DNA of 33,140 bases, taken from Oscillospiraceae bacterium (GTDB lineage Bacteria; Bacillota; Clostridia; Oscillospirales; Ruminococcaceae). The notes beneath the pieces were generated by a model that was not told the DNA's origin, made no database searches, and saw nothing but the letters and a program-made list of their open reading frames with translations. Shown here piece by piece: positions 6,308 to 13,597 of the stretch. The translations under genes were made by a program, and so were the position numbers. The first letter of the stretch is position 1; each line of letters opens with the position of its first letter. The DNA is taken from positions 1-33,140 of the forward strand of contig JAHDPQ010000089.1 of the NCBI GenBank assembly GCA_018434245.1. Reading direction: 5' to 3'.

Positions 6308-6590
6308 CGTTTTATCTTTTTCCCATCCCCCTGCTACAAATTATAAAAATTAAAATCATTGATAAAGGAAAGGAAATGACGCAGGATATTAATTTCCTGC
6401 TGGAAGATTGCTGAAATATATAAGAAATCAATGCTGCCGGAAAATCCTATTCAGAGGGCAAGCCGTGAAACAGCAAGAGACAGCCAGTGAAACCTAAACC
6501 CAGTCCCGATAGATAAAGTAACCCCACACCCATGCAAATTATACGGGTGTGGGGTCTAATCTCATAATATAAAGGTGGCAAGTGATGTAG
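6308..6590. other. Spacer with an 11-bp hairpin
   Basis: No supported gene. A frame ending M-T-Q-D-I-N-F-L-L-E-D-C (6376-6414) could be a gene scrap. A perfect 11-bp stem ACCCCACACCC (6521-6531) / GGGTGTGGGGT (6545-6555) is present without a T run, so it may be a terminator relic or a processing site. Confidence 0.4.
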
Positions 6591-6611
6591 GCCGTCTGGG
6601 ATCCAGACGGC
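6591..6611. terminator. Perfect hairpin downstream of the Cys-rich gene
   Basis: GCCGTCTGG (6591-6599) pairs with CCAGACGGC (6603-6611) over a three-base loop. It lies about 20 nt beyond the stop codon of the minus-strand Cys-rich gene. There is no clear T run in either direction, so termination is only probable. Confidence 0.45.
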
Positions 6612-6631
6612 GTGGGGAGCCTAGGAAATGG

Positions 6632-6859
6632 TTAGTCGTGGTAATTCCCGCAGTATTGACATCTCTGGCGATATTTGGGGCAACAGTCTTCCTTTTCCCT
6701 CTTCGGTTCGTAAAATCTACATTTGCAGACGCGGAAGTATTTGCACTCAGTCACGCTTTTCCCCAGGAATTCCTTTTCGCATTCCTTATGCTCCCACTTG
6801 TCGCAATTGGATCGTTCGTCCTTTCCGGACGAATAGTTGCTGTCATACTCGTAACTCAT
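6632..6859 (-). CDS. Small Cys-rich hydrophilic protein
   Basis: A 75-residue charged protein with 10 cysteines, several in pairs or close spacing (C-K-Y-F-R-V-C-K-C, D-C-C-P, R-C-Q-Y-C). I do not recognise the family. The ATG at 6859 is preferred over an in-frame GTG at 6871 because AAGGTGG lies 8 nt before the ATG. There is no signal peptide. Cys spacing of this kind suits metal binding or cross-linking, as in spore-coat or metallothionein-like proteins, but that is only a guess. The opposite strand also has an open hydrophobic frame over the same bases; it lacks a ribosome binding site and I take it as a shadow. Confidence 0.5.
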   Translation of the reverse strand: MSYEYDSNYSSGKDERSNCDKWEHKECEKEFLGKSVTECKYFRVCKCRFYEPKREKEDCCPKYRQRCQYCGNYHD

Positions 6860-6884
6860 TTCTTTTTCCACCTTATATTATGAT

Positions 6885-7296
6885 TAGAGACAAATTGGTC
6901 TCCATAACAATGTATGCGTTGAGCCGGGCTTTGGTGTAATGGCTTTGTGACAAGGCTGGAAATAATGTGCTTACACGGGCTGGGAAAGGCAGGTATATCA
7001 AATCAGACTAAGAGATGGATATAACGGGGATGCAGTTTGGCACTGTGTTCTCTTTTTATATGCAGGAGGACAGCATAAAACGGTGGGGGAACTGGTGGCC
7101 CGGAAGATATAGAGCTTTTGGATCAAGAATACCAACACCGACATTGATGTGATTACCTACAGATAACGCCCTCGGTGAATTGAAACATCCAAAGGCGGGC
7201 AATGCCCTGCTCACAAATTGCCATTGGTTGTGAAGTATAATTCACTCAAAGAGAAGAACAATGATTACGAACAGTATATAGAAAGGCCTTGATGCT
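6885..7296. other. Decayed gene-poor stretch
   Basis: All frames are interrupted and no promoter, repeat or RNA structure stands out. Short readable pieces do not match a family I can name. It probably consists of old gene remains between the cassette region and the HD-domain gene. Confidence 0.4.
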
Positions 7297-7464
7297 ATGA
7301 AAAGCAAAGCAAATCCCATCCCCAGCGCTGAGAGCAGCACCAAACAGCCCCCGCAAGGTAAGCTAAGGGAAAAGAGCTCCTTGGAATCGGCACAAAACGC
7401 AGAGGATTCTTTTCAGCCCCACAACTCGAAAAAAGAGGCATTGGGTCCCAACACCAAGCGATAA
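7297..7464 (+). CDS. Possible 55-residue leader peptide or hypothetical protein
   Basis: An ATG-to-TAA frame of 55 hydrophilic, Ser/Lys/Pro-rich residues with only a weak AAAGG before it. It ends 3 nt before the HD-domain gene, which itself has no clear ribosome binding site, so translational coupling is conceivable. It may equally be a chance frame. Confidence 0.3.
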   Translation: MKSKANPIPSAESSTKQPPQGKLREKSSLESAQNAEDSFQPHNSKKEALGPNTKR

Positions 7465-7467
7465 TCC

Positions 7468-8091
7468 ATGCAGGTATCCAATCTGTTTTGGGAAATGGAC
7501 CAGCACCTCCTTGAGGATAGGGCTCCATCCCAGTACCTCGCCTCTATAGCCCACGCGCCCGTTCTGGACCTGTATCCCTTTCATCTTCTCAAAGTCATGC
7601 AAGAAACCGGGCAGTCCCCCCTTCACCATCCAGAAGGCAACGTATGGAACCACACCTTGCTGGTGGTGGATGAGGCGGCAAAGAAAAAAGACCACAGTGC
7701 CCATCCCCGCATATTGATGTGGGCGGCGATGCTGCACGACATTGGAAAGCCTGCCACCACCAAAACCCGAAAAGGGCGGATCACTGCCTACAACCACGAC
7801 AAAGTCGGGGCAGTGCTGGCCGGGCAGTTCCTGACTGCCCTGAACCAGGAAACGCAGTTTGTATCCTCCGTCAGCCATCTGGTTCGCTATCATATGCAAA
7901 TTTTGTATGTGGTAAAGGGGCTACCCTACGCCGACATCCCAGCAATGATAGAAAATACCGACCTTGATGATGTCGCTTTGCTGGGCCTCTGTGATCGATT
8001 GGGGCGTACCGGAGCCGACCGACAGGCAGAGGAGGAAAACATCCAGCGGTTCTTATCCCTTTGCCATAGCCACGCCACCCAAACCCGCTAA
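7468..8091 (+). CDS. HD-domain (HDIG) phosphohydrolase
   Basis: A 207-residue protein of the metal-dependent HD superfamily, which hydrolyses phosphate esters of nucleotides or related molecules. Residues 54-62 (H-P-E-G-N-V-W-N-H) supply the first His, H90-D91-I-G-K is the HD pair, and H-M-Q-I-L and D-x-D-D-V-A-L-L-G-L-C-D-R-L-G-R follow as in a compact clostridial family often annotated only as HD domain protein. The length is normal and all motif residues are present. The start is uncertain: the ATG at 7468 lacks a good ribosome binding site, and the ATG at 7495 behind GGGAA is an alternative. Its substrate is unknown. Confidence 0.85.
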   Translation: MQVSNLFWEMDQHLLEDRAPSQYLASIAHAPVLDLYPFHLLKVMQETGQSPLHHPEGNVWNHTLLVVDEAAKKKDHSAHPRILMWAAMLHDIGKPATTKTRKGRITAYNHDKVGAVLAGQFLTALNQETQFVSSVSHLVRYHMQILYVVKGLPYADIPAMIENTDLDDVALLGLCDRLGRTGADRQAEEENIQRFLSLCHSHATQTR

Positions 8092-8130
8092 ATTCCCTCG
8101 CTCATAGAACACATTGCAGGAGGAAGTACC

Positions 8131-8364
8131 ATGGACAACAACTTTATTGGAATCGGCAAAAATCCCGATGGACCGGACCTGCCCTTGGGTCTTGGAATGG
8201 AGCTTGCTCAGAATCCCAAAGCTATGAACGCATTCGGCAGGATGTCAAAGTCGGAAAAGGCCTCGATGATCCGCCACATTCAGGGGGCGGCAACGGGAGA
8301 GGACGCCAAAAACCGCATTGCCGACGCCGTCAATCAGCTTGGCAACAACCAGACGCAATTTTAA
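8131..8364 (+). CDS. Small conserved hypothetical protein
   Basis: A 77-residue protein starting at an ATG behind AGGAGGAAG. The stretch L-P-L-G-L-G-M-E-L-A-Q-N-P-K-A-M-N-A-F followed by a charged helix is a pattern I recall from short proteins common in Clostridia, usually placed near YdeI/OmdA-like proteins. No catalytic motif or signal peptide is seen. It follows the HD gene by 39 nt on the same strand and may share its transcript. A hairpin GGGACAGC (8367-8374) / GCTGTCCC (8392-8399) lies directly after the stop. Confidence 0.7.
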   Translation: MDNNFIGIGKNPDGPDLPLGLGMELAQNPKAMNAFGRMSKSEKASMIRHIQGAATGEDAKNRIADAVNQLGNNQTQF

Positions 8365-8541
8365 AGGGACAGCCCTGATCCTTGATCCAAAGCTGTCCCG
8401 TAAAGTGGAAGATACTCCCTGTAGGCAGATGTTGTATGCCGGGCTCGGAAGAATCCGGCTCCGGCAGCTCTGCCATTTTTGGCTGGGAAATCAGCAGATT
8501 CCCCGCCTCTCCCCTTTTATCGTAACAAGCCCACTGCAGCT

Positions 8542-8838
8542 TTATTCCTGAAAGCCTCTGCCAATGATTTCGTTGGAGTTGGAGATCATAATAAAGACAT
8601 GGGGAGCGTTTTGCTTAATAAAGCCCCGGAGCTGTATGGCCTGAGAGCGGCGCAGCGCCGTGAAGATGATATACTTATTCCGGCCGGAAAAAGCGCCCTC
8701 TGCATGGCACACCGTTGCTTCCCGGTGGAGTTCCCCGTTGATAAAATCGCAGATGGGCCTGGGATCGTCACAAATAATGTTAAAGTACTTACCCAGGTTA
8801 AAGTTTTCGATGATGCTGTTGATTACAAAGGTTTTCAT
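8542..8838 (-). pseudogene. YitT-family C-terminal (DUF2179) fragment
   Basis: This 98-residue frame matches the end of YitT-type membrane proteins. N-S-I-I-E-N-F-N corresponds to the exit from the last membrane helix, I-I-C-D-D-P to the start of the DUF2179 domain, and V-F-I-M-I-S-N-S-N-E-I-I-G-R-G-F to its usual end (I-x-x-x-x-E-V-L-G-E-G-F). The five or six membrane helices that should precede it are absent: a terminator and a cobalamin riboswitch lie immediately upstream on the same strand. No ribosome binding site precedes the ATG, and a TGA lies directly before it. It is a 5'-deleted remnant. Confidence 0.7.
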
Positions 8839-8842
8839 TCAC

Positions 8843-8875
8843 AAAAAAACACCGGGAACAAAAGTCCCCGGTGAA
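8843..8875 (-). terminator. Terminator downstream of the cobalamin riboswitch
   Basis: On the minus strand CACCGGGGAC pairs with GTTCCCGGTG over a TTTT loop and is followed by seven Ts. It lies about 50 nt after the riboswitch and before any coding region. It can serve as the expression platform: B12-bound RNA would favour it and stop transcription. Confidence 0.85.
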
Positions 8876-8927
8876 TGAAGCAAGCCAGCCTGCAATCCCT
8901 TCATCACCAAAGGATTTTTTCTCAGAA

Positions 8928-9090
8928 GCAGTCGGCAGGTATCCTGACTCAAAGCCTCCAGCCTACTCCACAAGCCTTCCCGGAAGCAGCCTTCCAGTGG
9001 CGCAATTGTGTTTCGTAGCTTTTACAGTAGTGTGTGCTGTTGCGGATTCTAACCGCATTCCCTATTCATGCCGGTATGGCAACCGTCTGC
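8928..9090 (-). ncRNA. Cobalamin (B12) riboswitch
   Basis: The minus strand carries the hallmark segments in order: CCATACCGG, GGGAATGCGG with AATCCGC (P3 region), ACTACTGTAAAAGCTACGA, CGCCACTGG, GGGAAGGC and finally GAGTCAGGATACCTGCC (the B12-box end). The outer stem is GCAGACGG with CCGACTGC. Such RNAs bind adenosyl- or methylcobalamin and usually repress B12 uptake or synthesis genes. Here no intact gene follows: after the terminator only a YitT-family fragment is found. It therefore looks orphaned by a deletion, unless the mini-transcript itself has a use. Confidence 0.93.
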
Positions 9091-9116
9091 TCTTATTTAG
9101 TTGTTTGGATACTCTT

Positions 9117-9145
9117 ATTCAATACCCCATCGGCGCAAATGTCAA
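9117..9145 (-). promoter_or_regulatory. Promoter for the cobalamin riboswitch
   Basis: On the minus strand TTGACA (9140-9145) and TTGAAT (9117-9122) are 17 bp apart. This places the transcript start about 20 nt upstream of the riboswitch outer stem. Confidence 0.65.
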
Positions 9146-9269
9146 GGAGTACCGTATGTTCTCATTCCGATAAACCCTTCCATCCGACGCCAAAGTACTC
9201 GGACTGTTTCGGGTGCTGCAAGGCAGCGTGGGCAGTGTTTTAGTTTAGGTGTTTTTGTTCCTGTTGAGG

Positions 9270-10376
9270 TTATCGTATTTCCCTGAGCTCTACCTGAAAG
9301 TTCTCGCCATCAATGGTGATGGACTGGTGAATCACCCGGGACGAAGCCGGAGCAGCAGCCCTTGCGGGAGCCACCGGTTGAGGTGGAGTGGCGGCCTGTG
9401 GGGCAGGTGCTTCCACCACCGGGATGCAGCTGGTTTGCAGGGCCTGCATCCGTTTGGTTTCCTCCACCAGAATCTGCTGGGACTCTTCCACCGACACCAC
9501 CTGAAAGCGAAAGGAGTCTCCCGCCTTGGCCTGTGCTACCTTGGGCAGATCGGTGGAGATGACGGTGGCGACCTTGGTGTAGCCTCCCGTGGTCTGGCGA
9601 TCCGCCATCAAAATAATGGGCAGGCCGTTGCCGGGGACCTGAACGCTTCCGATCATGATGCCGTCGGAGATAATGTCGGCAGATTCCTTGTGGGCGATGG
9701 ACGCACCTTCCAGACGATAGCCCATCCGGTCACACTCCTTGCTCACCGTGTACTGCGCGGTGCAAAGTGTGTCAATCCCCTCTTTGGTGAAGTGGTCGTC
9801 CTGAGGGCCCAGCACAACCCGCAGCACCTGTTGGGCAGGGTACTTGGGTATGTACTGCTCCGCTACTCGAATCCGCTTTAGGTCCAGACTTTTTTGCAGG
9901 CGGTTGACGCGGAGCACGTCTCCGGCACGCAGAGGACGGCCTTCCAGCCCACCTACCTTGGCCTTGGCGTAGGTGGAGCGGCTGCCCATCACTTCCGGCA
10001 GATCAATGCCTCCGGCAAAGGCGATGTAGCTGCGGGCCCCGGATTTCAGAGCCGCGAAGGAGAGCACCTCCCCCTTGGAAACCGGCAGAGTCTGCCACAT
10101 GGGCACCGGCTTTCCGTTGATTTGCGGGGCCATGTCGGCTCCTGTCACAGCAATCACGCAGTCCCCCTGCATCTCCATGGAAGGGCCCATCAGCGTGGTT
10201 TCCAGCACCGCTTCGACCGGGGTGTTCCCCACCAGAAAGTTGGCCACATGGCTGGAAAACGGATCCATCACGCCGGAAACAGACATGCCGAACCGCTGAT
10301 AGGCGTAGCGGCCATCATCCTGCACCGTGGTCAAAAGTCCCGGGCTGATGATCTGGATGGCAGTGGTTTTACTCAT
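9270..10376 (-). CDS. pxpC: 5-oxoprolinase subunit C (KipA/PxpC family) with extra C-terminal tail
   Basis: A 368-residue member of the KipA/biotin-dependent carboxyltransferase fold, one of the three subunits that use ATP to hydrolyse 5-oxoproline to glutamate. The opening I-S-P-G-L-L-T-T-V-Q-D-D-G-R, then Y-I-A-F-A-G-G-I, G-P-Q-D-D-H-F and R-M-G-Y-R-L-E-G are typical, as is P-I-I-L-M-A-D-R-Q-T-T-G-G-Y-T-K. The ATG at 10376 overlaps the pxpB stop by 8 nt, with GGAGG 10 nt upstream; a longer open frame upstream is a shadow of pxpB. After about residue 305 there is an Ala/Pro-rich linker and a final S-I-T-I-D-G-E-N-F-Q-V-E-L-R-E-I-R. This resembles the first strands of biotin carboxyl carrier domains but stops before any biotin Lys. 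Confidence 0.9.
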   Translation of the reverse strand: MSKTTAIQIISPGLLTTVQDDGRYAYQRFGMSVSGVMDPFSSHVANFLVGNTPVEAVLETTLMGPSMEMQGDCVIAVTGADMAPQINGKPVPMWQTLPVSKGEVLSFAALKSGARSYIAFAGGIDLPEVMGSRSTYAKAKVGGLEGRPLRAGDVLRVNRLQKSLDLKRIRVAEQYIPKYPAQQVLRVVLGPQDDHFTKEGIDTLCTAQYTVSKECDRMGYRLEGASIAHKESADIISDGIMIGSVQVPGNGLPIILMADRQTTGGYTKVATVISTDLPKVAQAKAGDSFRFQVVSVEESQQILVEETKRMQALQTSCIPVVEAPAPQAATPPQPVAPARAAAPASSRVIHQSITIDGENFQVELREIR

Positions 10377-11115
10377 GGGCCAATGCCTCCTTTCTGGGAA
10401 CCAGGCGGTACTCGTAGGTTCCCTGCCTGACCGCCTGTGCAATGGAGTCGTACTCTTCCCGGCTAATGGGCACAAACCGAATGTAGTCCCCGGTTTGATG
10501 CAGGATGGGCGGCTCCCGATCGGGATCGTAAAGCAGGATGGGGGTACGACCGATGAGCTGCCAACCGCCGGGGCTGTCGATGGAGTAGATGCCGGTCTGT
10601 TTGCCTGCAATTCCCACCGAGCCTCCGGGAATCTTCCCCCGGGGAGTCTTAAGCCGGGGAGTTTCGATGGCGGTGTCCATTCCCCCCAGATACGCAAAGC
10701 CCGGAGTAAAGCCCAGCATATAGACCAGATACTCGGTGGAGTGGTGAATGCGAACCACCTCATCAGCGGTCATGCCGGCGTGCTCTGCCACAAAGTCCAG
10801 ATCGGGGCCAAACTCGCCGCCATACAGGGTGGGAACCTCCAGCACCCGGGCGGGAGGCAACTGAGTGGAATAGAGCTGGGATTCCAGGCCCTGCAGAGTC
10901 TCTACCAGCTTCTGATAGGGCAGCTGCAGAGGGTCGTACTGAATCAGCAGGGAGCGGTAGGTGGTGTTCACCGACACAATGCCCTTTAGCTTAGCCTCCT
11001 CCAAAACCAGAAGGAATCCTCGCACCCGCTCGTTAATTTGAGGCGTAATGGCATTGCCCAATTCCACAACGACACCGCGATCACCGGCAGGCAGATATTT
11101 TGCCTTGTGGTACAA
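10369..11115 (-). CDS. pxpB: 5-oxoprolinase subunit B (KipI/PxpB)
   Basis: A 248-residue KipI-family (allophanate hydrolase subunit 1-like) protein, the partner of PxpA and PxpC in 5-oxoproline hydrolysis. Recognisable parts are P-A-G-D-R-G-V-V-V-E-L-G near the start, the E-V-P-T-L-Y-G-G-E-F-G-P-D-L block, H-S-T-E-Y-L-V-Y-M-L-G-F-T-P-G-F-A-Y-L-G, the P-R-G-K-I-P-G-G-S-V-G-I-A-G segment and P-G-G-W-Q-L-I-G-R-T. The start is a TTG with GGAGG 8 nt upstream; no ATG fits the ribosome binding site. It overlaps pxpC by 8 nt and starts 17 nt after the transporter gene. In Bacillus subtilis KipI also inhibits a sporulation kinase; nothing here speaks to that. Confidence 0.93.
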   Translation of the reverse strand: MYHKAKYLPAGDRGVVVELGNAITPQINERVRGFLLVLEEAKLKGIVSVNTTYRSLLIQYDPLQLPYQKLVETLQGLESQLYSTQLPPARVLEVPTLYGGEFGPDLDFVAEHAGMTADEVVRIHHSTEYLVYMLGFTPGFAYLGGMDTAIETPRLKTPRGKIPGGSVGIAGKQTGIYSIDSPGGWQLIGRTPILLYDPDREPPILHQTGDYIRFVPISREEYDSIAQAVRQGTYEYRLVPRKEALAHE

Positions 11116-11132
11116 TGGGGCAACCTCCTTCC

Positions 11133-12350
11133 TTATGCGAACAGTTTTGATAGATTACCCAGAGAAGTGATTCCAAGGTAAGCGGATAGACAGAACACAA
11201 TGATACCGGCTACAAACAGCCAGGTGGGATGCTTGTAGTTTTCACCCATAATACTCTTTTTCTGGGATGCCACTAGGCAGACGCCCAGAGTCACCGGCAG
11301 AATGAGCCCGTTGAGGGCTCCAGCCAGAACCAGCAGCTTGGCAGGCTGTCCCAGCAGGAGCATGATCAAGGTAGAGATAGCGATAAAGCCCACCGTTACC
11401 ATGTTGGCGTTTTTATTAATGGTCTCGTTCAAGGTTTTGAGGAAGGAAACCGAGGTGTAGGCAGCTCCCACAATGGAGGTGGTTCCGGCAGCCCACAGCA
11501 CCAGACCAAAGAAGCGGTAGCCCAGTTCGCCTGCACCAATGCGGAAGGCGTCGGCAGCGGGGTTGGAGGGGTCCAGAGTGATACCGGTTACCACAACACC
11601 CAGCACCGCCAAGAACAAGAATACCCGGACAATGGCCGCAATACCCATGCCCATAATCGAGCTGCGGTTGATCTGCTCCAAATTCTCCTCCCCGCTGATT
11701 CCAGCGTCAATGAGGCGGTGAGCACCGGAAAATGTGATGTATCCTCCAACGGTTCCGCCCAGCAGGGTGAGGATGGCGGGGGCAAGCTCGGTGATGGAGG
11801 TGGAGGGAACAAAGGTCTCCTTCAAAGCCAGTCCAACGGGAGGCTGCACAATAAAGATCACAACCAGAATAACCACAATCATGATGCCCCCCAGCACTTT
11901 TACCAGGGTATCCATCACCTTGGAGGCCTGCTTAATGACAAAGACCGTAATGCCCATGGCTCCACTGACAATGTAACCCACACGGACATCCAGGCCAAGA
12001 GCAGCGTTGAGACCCAAGGAGGTTCCGCCTACGTTGCCAATGTTAAAGGCAAGGCCTCCCAGACAGATGAGGGCGGCCACAAAGTAGCCAAGGCCCTTGA
12101 GCACCTGGTTGGCCACATCCTGACCCCGCAGGTTGGAAACACAGAGCACACGCCATACGTTCAGCTGCACCACTGCCGCCAGCACCAGGGAAATGAGGAT
12201 GACAAAGCCAAAGCTTCCATGAAAGCGACCGGTAAAGGTAGCGGTCTGGGTCAAGAATCCGGGGCCAATGGCGGAAGTAGCCATCAAAAATGCGGCGGCA
12301 ATCAAAACGCCAACGCTTTGTTCGGAACGGGATTGAGTTGTCTTTTTCAT
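11133..12350 (-). CDS. Nramp-related transporter (YcsG-like) lacking the DPGN/MPH metal motifs
   Basis: A 405-residue membrane protein with about 11 hydrophobic helices and an Nramp-like layout, starting at an ATG behind AAGGAGAA. The first helix reads A-I-G-P-G-F-L-T-Q-T-A-T-F-T-G, where metal-transporting Nramps have D-P-G-N. The sixth-helix region reads G-G-Y-I-T-F-S-G-A-H-R, where they have M-P-H. The residues that hold Mn/Fe are therefore absent by eye. It sits between pxpA and pxpB, as ycsG does in the Bacillus ycsF-ycsG-kipI-kipA locus. Together these suggest it imports something other than a divalent metal, possibly 5-oxoproline; that substrate is an inference. Confidence 0.85.
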   Translation of the reverse strand: MKKTTQSRSEQSVGVLIAAAFLMATSAIGPGFLTQTATFTGRFHGSFGFVILISLVLAAVVQLNVWRVLCVSNLRGQDVANQVLKGLGYFVAALICLGGLAFNIGNVGGTSLGLNAALGLDVRVGYIVSGAMGITVFVIKQASKVMDTLVKVLGGIMIVVILVVIFIVQPPVGLALKETFVPSTSITELAPAILTLLGGTVGGYITFSGAHRLIDAGISGEENLEQINRSSIMGMGIAAIVRVFLFLAVLGVVVTGITLDPSNPAADAFRIGAGELGYRFFGLVLWAAGTTSIVGAAYTSVSFLKTLNETINKNANMVTVGFIAISTLIMLLLGQPAKLLVLAGALNGLILPVTLGVCLVASQKKSIMGENYKHPTWLFVAGIIVFCLSAYLGITSLGNLSKLFA

Positions 12351-12388
12351 CAGTATTCTCCTTTTCGATAAAATGAGCTTCTGCCTGT

Positions 12389-13159
12389 TTAACCCACTGT
12401 AATCTCTCCCAGATTAGAAGGAGTAATGCCGTTTTCCATCAGCTTTTCTTTGATGTTTTTTACAAAGGCAACCGCCTGGGGGGTGTCGCCGTGGACGCAG
12501 ATGGACTGGGGAGAAAGGGAGACTTCTTCCCCGGTAATGGCAGTTACCTTGTGTTCCTTCACCATTCTGATGATGCGGGCAACACATTCATCCACGTCGT
12601 GAATCACCGCACCGGGAGTCCCCCTGGCCACCAGACTGCCGTCGGCGTTGTAGGCGCGGTCGGCAAATACTTCACTGGCACAGGGCAGGCCGATATCCTT
12701 TGCAGCAACCAGAGACTGACTTCCCGAAAGGCCCAAAAGGATAATGGAAGGGTCTACCTCATAAATTGCCTGTGCAATGGCAGCCGCCAGCTTGTAGTCC
12801 TTGGCGGCCGTGTTGTACAGCGCCCCATGAGGCTTTACATGCTGGAGCTTTACGCCGGCGCTTTGGCAAAAGGCCATAAGAGCGCCAATTTGATATTTTA
12901 TGTAGGACTTGACCTCGGCAGGAGAGGCCCCCATATTGCGCCGGCCAAATCCCATCAGGTCCGGGTAGCCCGGATGGGCTCCCACCGCAACACCGTGCTG
13001 TTTGCACATCTGAACCGTCGCCTCCATCACCACAGGATCTCCTGCGTGATAGCCGCAAGCCACGTTGGCAGATGTGATGTGTGGTATGACTTGGGAGTCC
13101 AGTCCCATGGTGTAGGCACCAAAACTTTCTCCCAAATCGCTGTTTAAATCGATCCTCAT
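12389..13159 (-). CDS. pxpA: 5-oxoprolinase subunit A (LamB/YcsF family, PxpA)
   Basis: A 256-residue LamB/YcsF-family protein. It begins R-I-D-L-N-S-D-L-G-E-S-F-G and continues I-T-S-A-N-V-A-C-G-Y-H-A-G-D-P, G-V-A-V-G-A-H-P-G-Y-P-D, V-K-P-H-G-A-L-Y-N and F-A-D-R-A-Y, all standard for the family. PxpA supplies part of the active site of the ATP-dependent 5-oxoprolinase. The ATG at 13159 is preferred to the overlapping GTG at 13162 because GGAGG lies 8 nt before the ATG. It is the first gene of the pxpA-transporter-pxpB-pxpC operon, which would feed cyclised glutamate back into glutamate. Confidence 0.95.
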   Translation of the reverse strand: MRIDLNSDLGESFGAYTMGLDSQVIPHITSANVACGYHAGDPVVMEATVQMCKQHGVAVGAHPGYPDLMGFGRRNMGASPAEVKSYIKYQIGALMAFCQSAGVKLQHVKPHGALYNTAAKDYKLAAAIAQAIYEVDPSIILLGLSGSQSLVAAKDIGLPCASEVFADRAYNADGSLVARGTPGAVIHDVDECVARIIRMVKEHKVTAITGEEVSLSPQSICVHGDTPQAVAFVKNIKEKLMENGITPSNLGEITVG

Positions 13160-13200
13160 CACAAACCCCTCCTTTTTCTGTAAAACACTAACCCATATTA

Positions 13201-13228
13201 ATTATATATGATCCTGTACAATAGTAAA
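13201..13228 (-). promoter_or_regulatory. Promoter for the pxp operon
   Basis: On the minus strand a perfect TATAAT (13201-13206) lies 16 bp after TTTACT (13223-13228). Just upstream, AGTTAA is repeated around a run of As (13236-13252), a possible operator. No KipR-like regulator gene is in the window. Confidence 0.55.
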
Positions 13229-13259
13229 GGGCTAAAGTTAACAAAAAGTTAATGATTCT

Positions 13260-13519
13260 AACACTATAACTAAAAAAACCGTGGACTTCTTCCGGTAGCG
13301 GCCTATTTTCGTTGTATAGTTTTACTAAACCCGGCAAAAAGCTAAACACTTTCTTTACAGCCCTGTAAGGCGGAGGCTACGGGGCAGCGTTTTGCATGCT
13401 CCCTCTCCATTGGCAGGTGCTGTGCTGTTGGGTTCTTGTTTTTTCAACCGGAAAACTTGTCATATAGGTTGTTTTTTGCCACCACATATACAAAAAGGCT
13501 TAAAAAACATTCATAAAAC
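13260..13519. other. Divergent spacer between pxpA and the diguanylate cyclase gene
   Basis: Apart from the two promoters at its edges, this stretch shows no gene. Local dyads such as CAACC/GGTTG around 13446-13471 are weak. It probably holds regulatory sites for either operon. Confidence 0.4.
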
Positions 13520-13548
13520 TTGTGAATCTCTTTCAGTTCGCTTACAAT
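13520..13548 (+). promoter_or_regulatory. Promoter for the diguanylate cyclase gene
   Basis: TTGTGA (13520-13525) and TACAAT (13543-13548) are separated by 17 bp, 50 nt upstream of the ATG. Confidence 0.6.
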
Positions 13549-13597
13549 AGAGGTGTTTATGCCACAAATGTTAAAACAGGAGCGTTAACAGTAAAGT

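Noticed and set aside
6575-6883. Hydrophobic 102-residue plus-strand frame
   Set aside because: It starts at a GTG without a ribosome binding site and its hydrophobicity mirrors the charged Cys-rich gene on the other strand, which has a good site.
9900-10763. Longer version of pxpC starting at 10763
   Set aside because: The extra N-terminus is the pxpB coding region in another frame; the ATG at 10376 has a GGAGG and matches the family's start.
9249-13147. Several long plus-strand frames opposite the pxp operon
   Set aside because: All are antisense shadows of pxpA, the transporter, pxpB and pxpC, rich in His, Gly and Gln and without translation signals.
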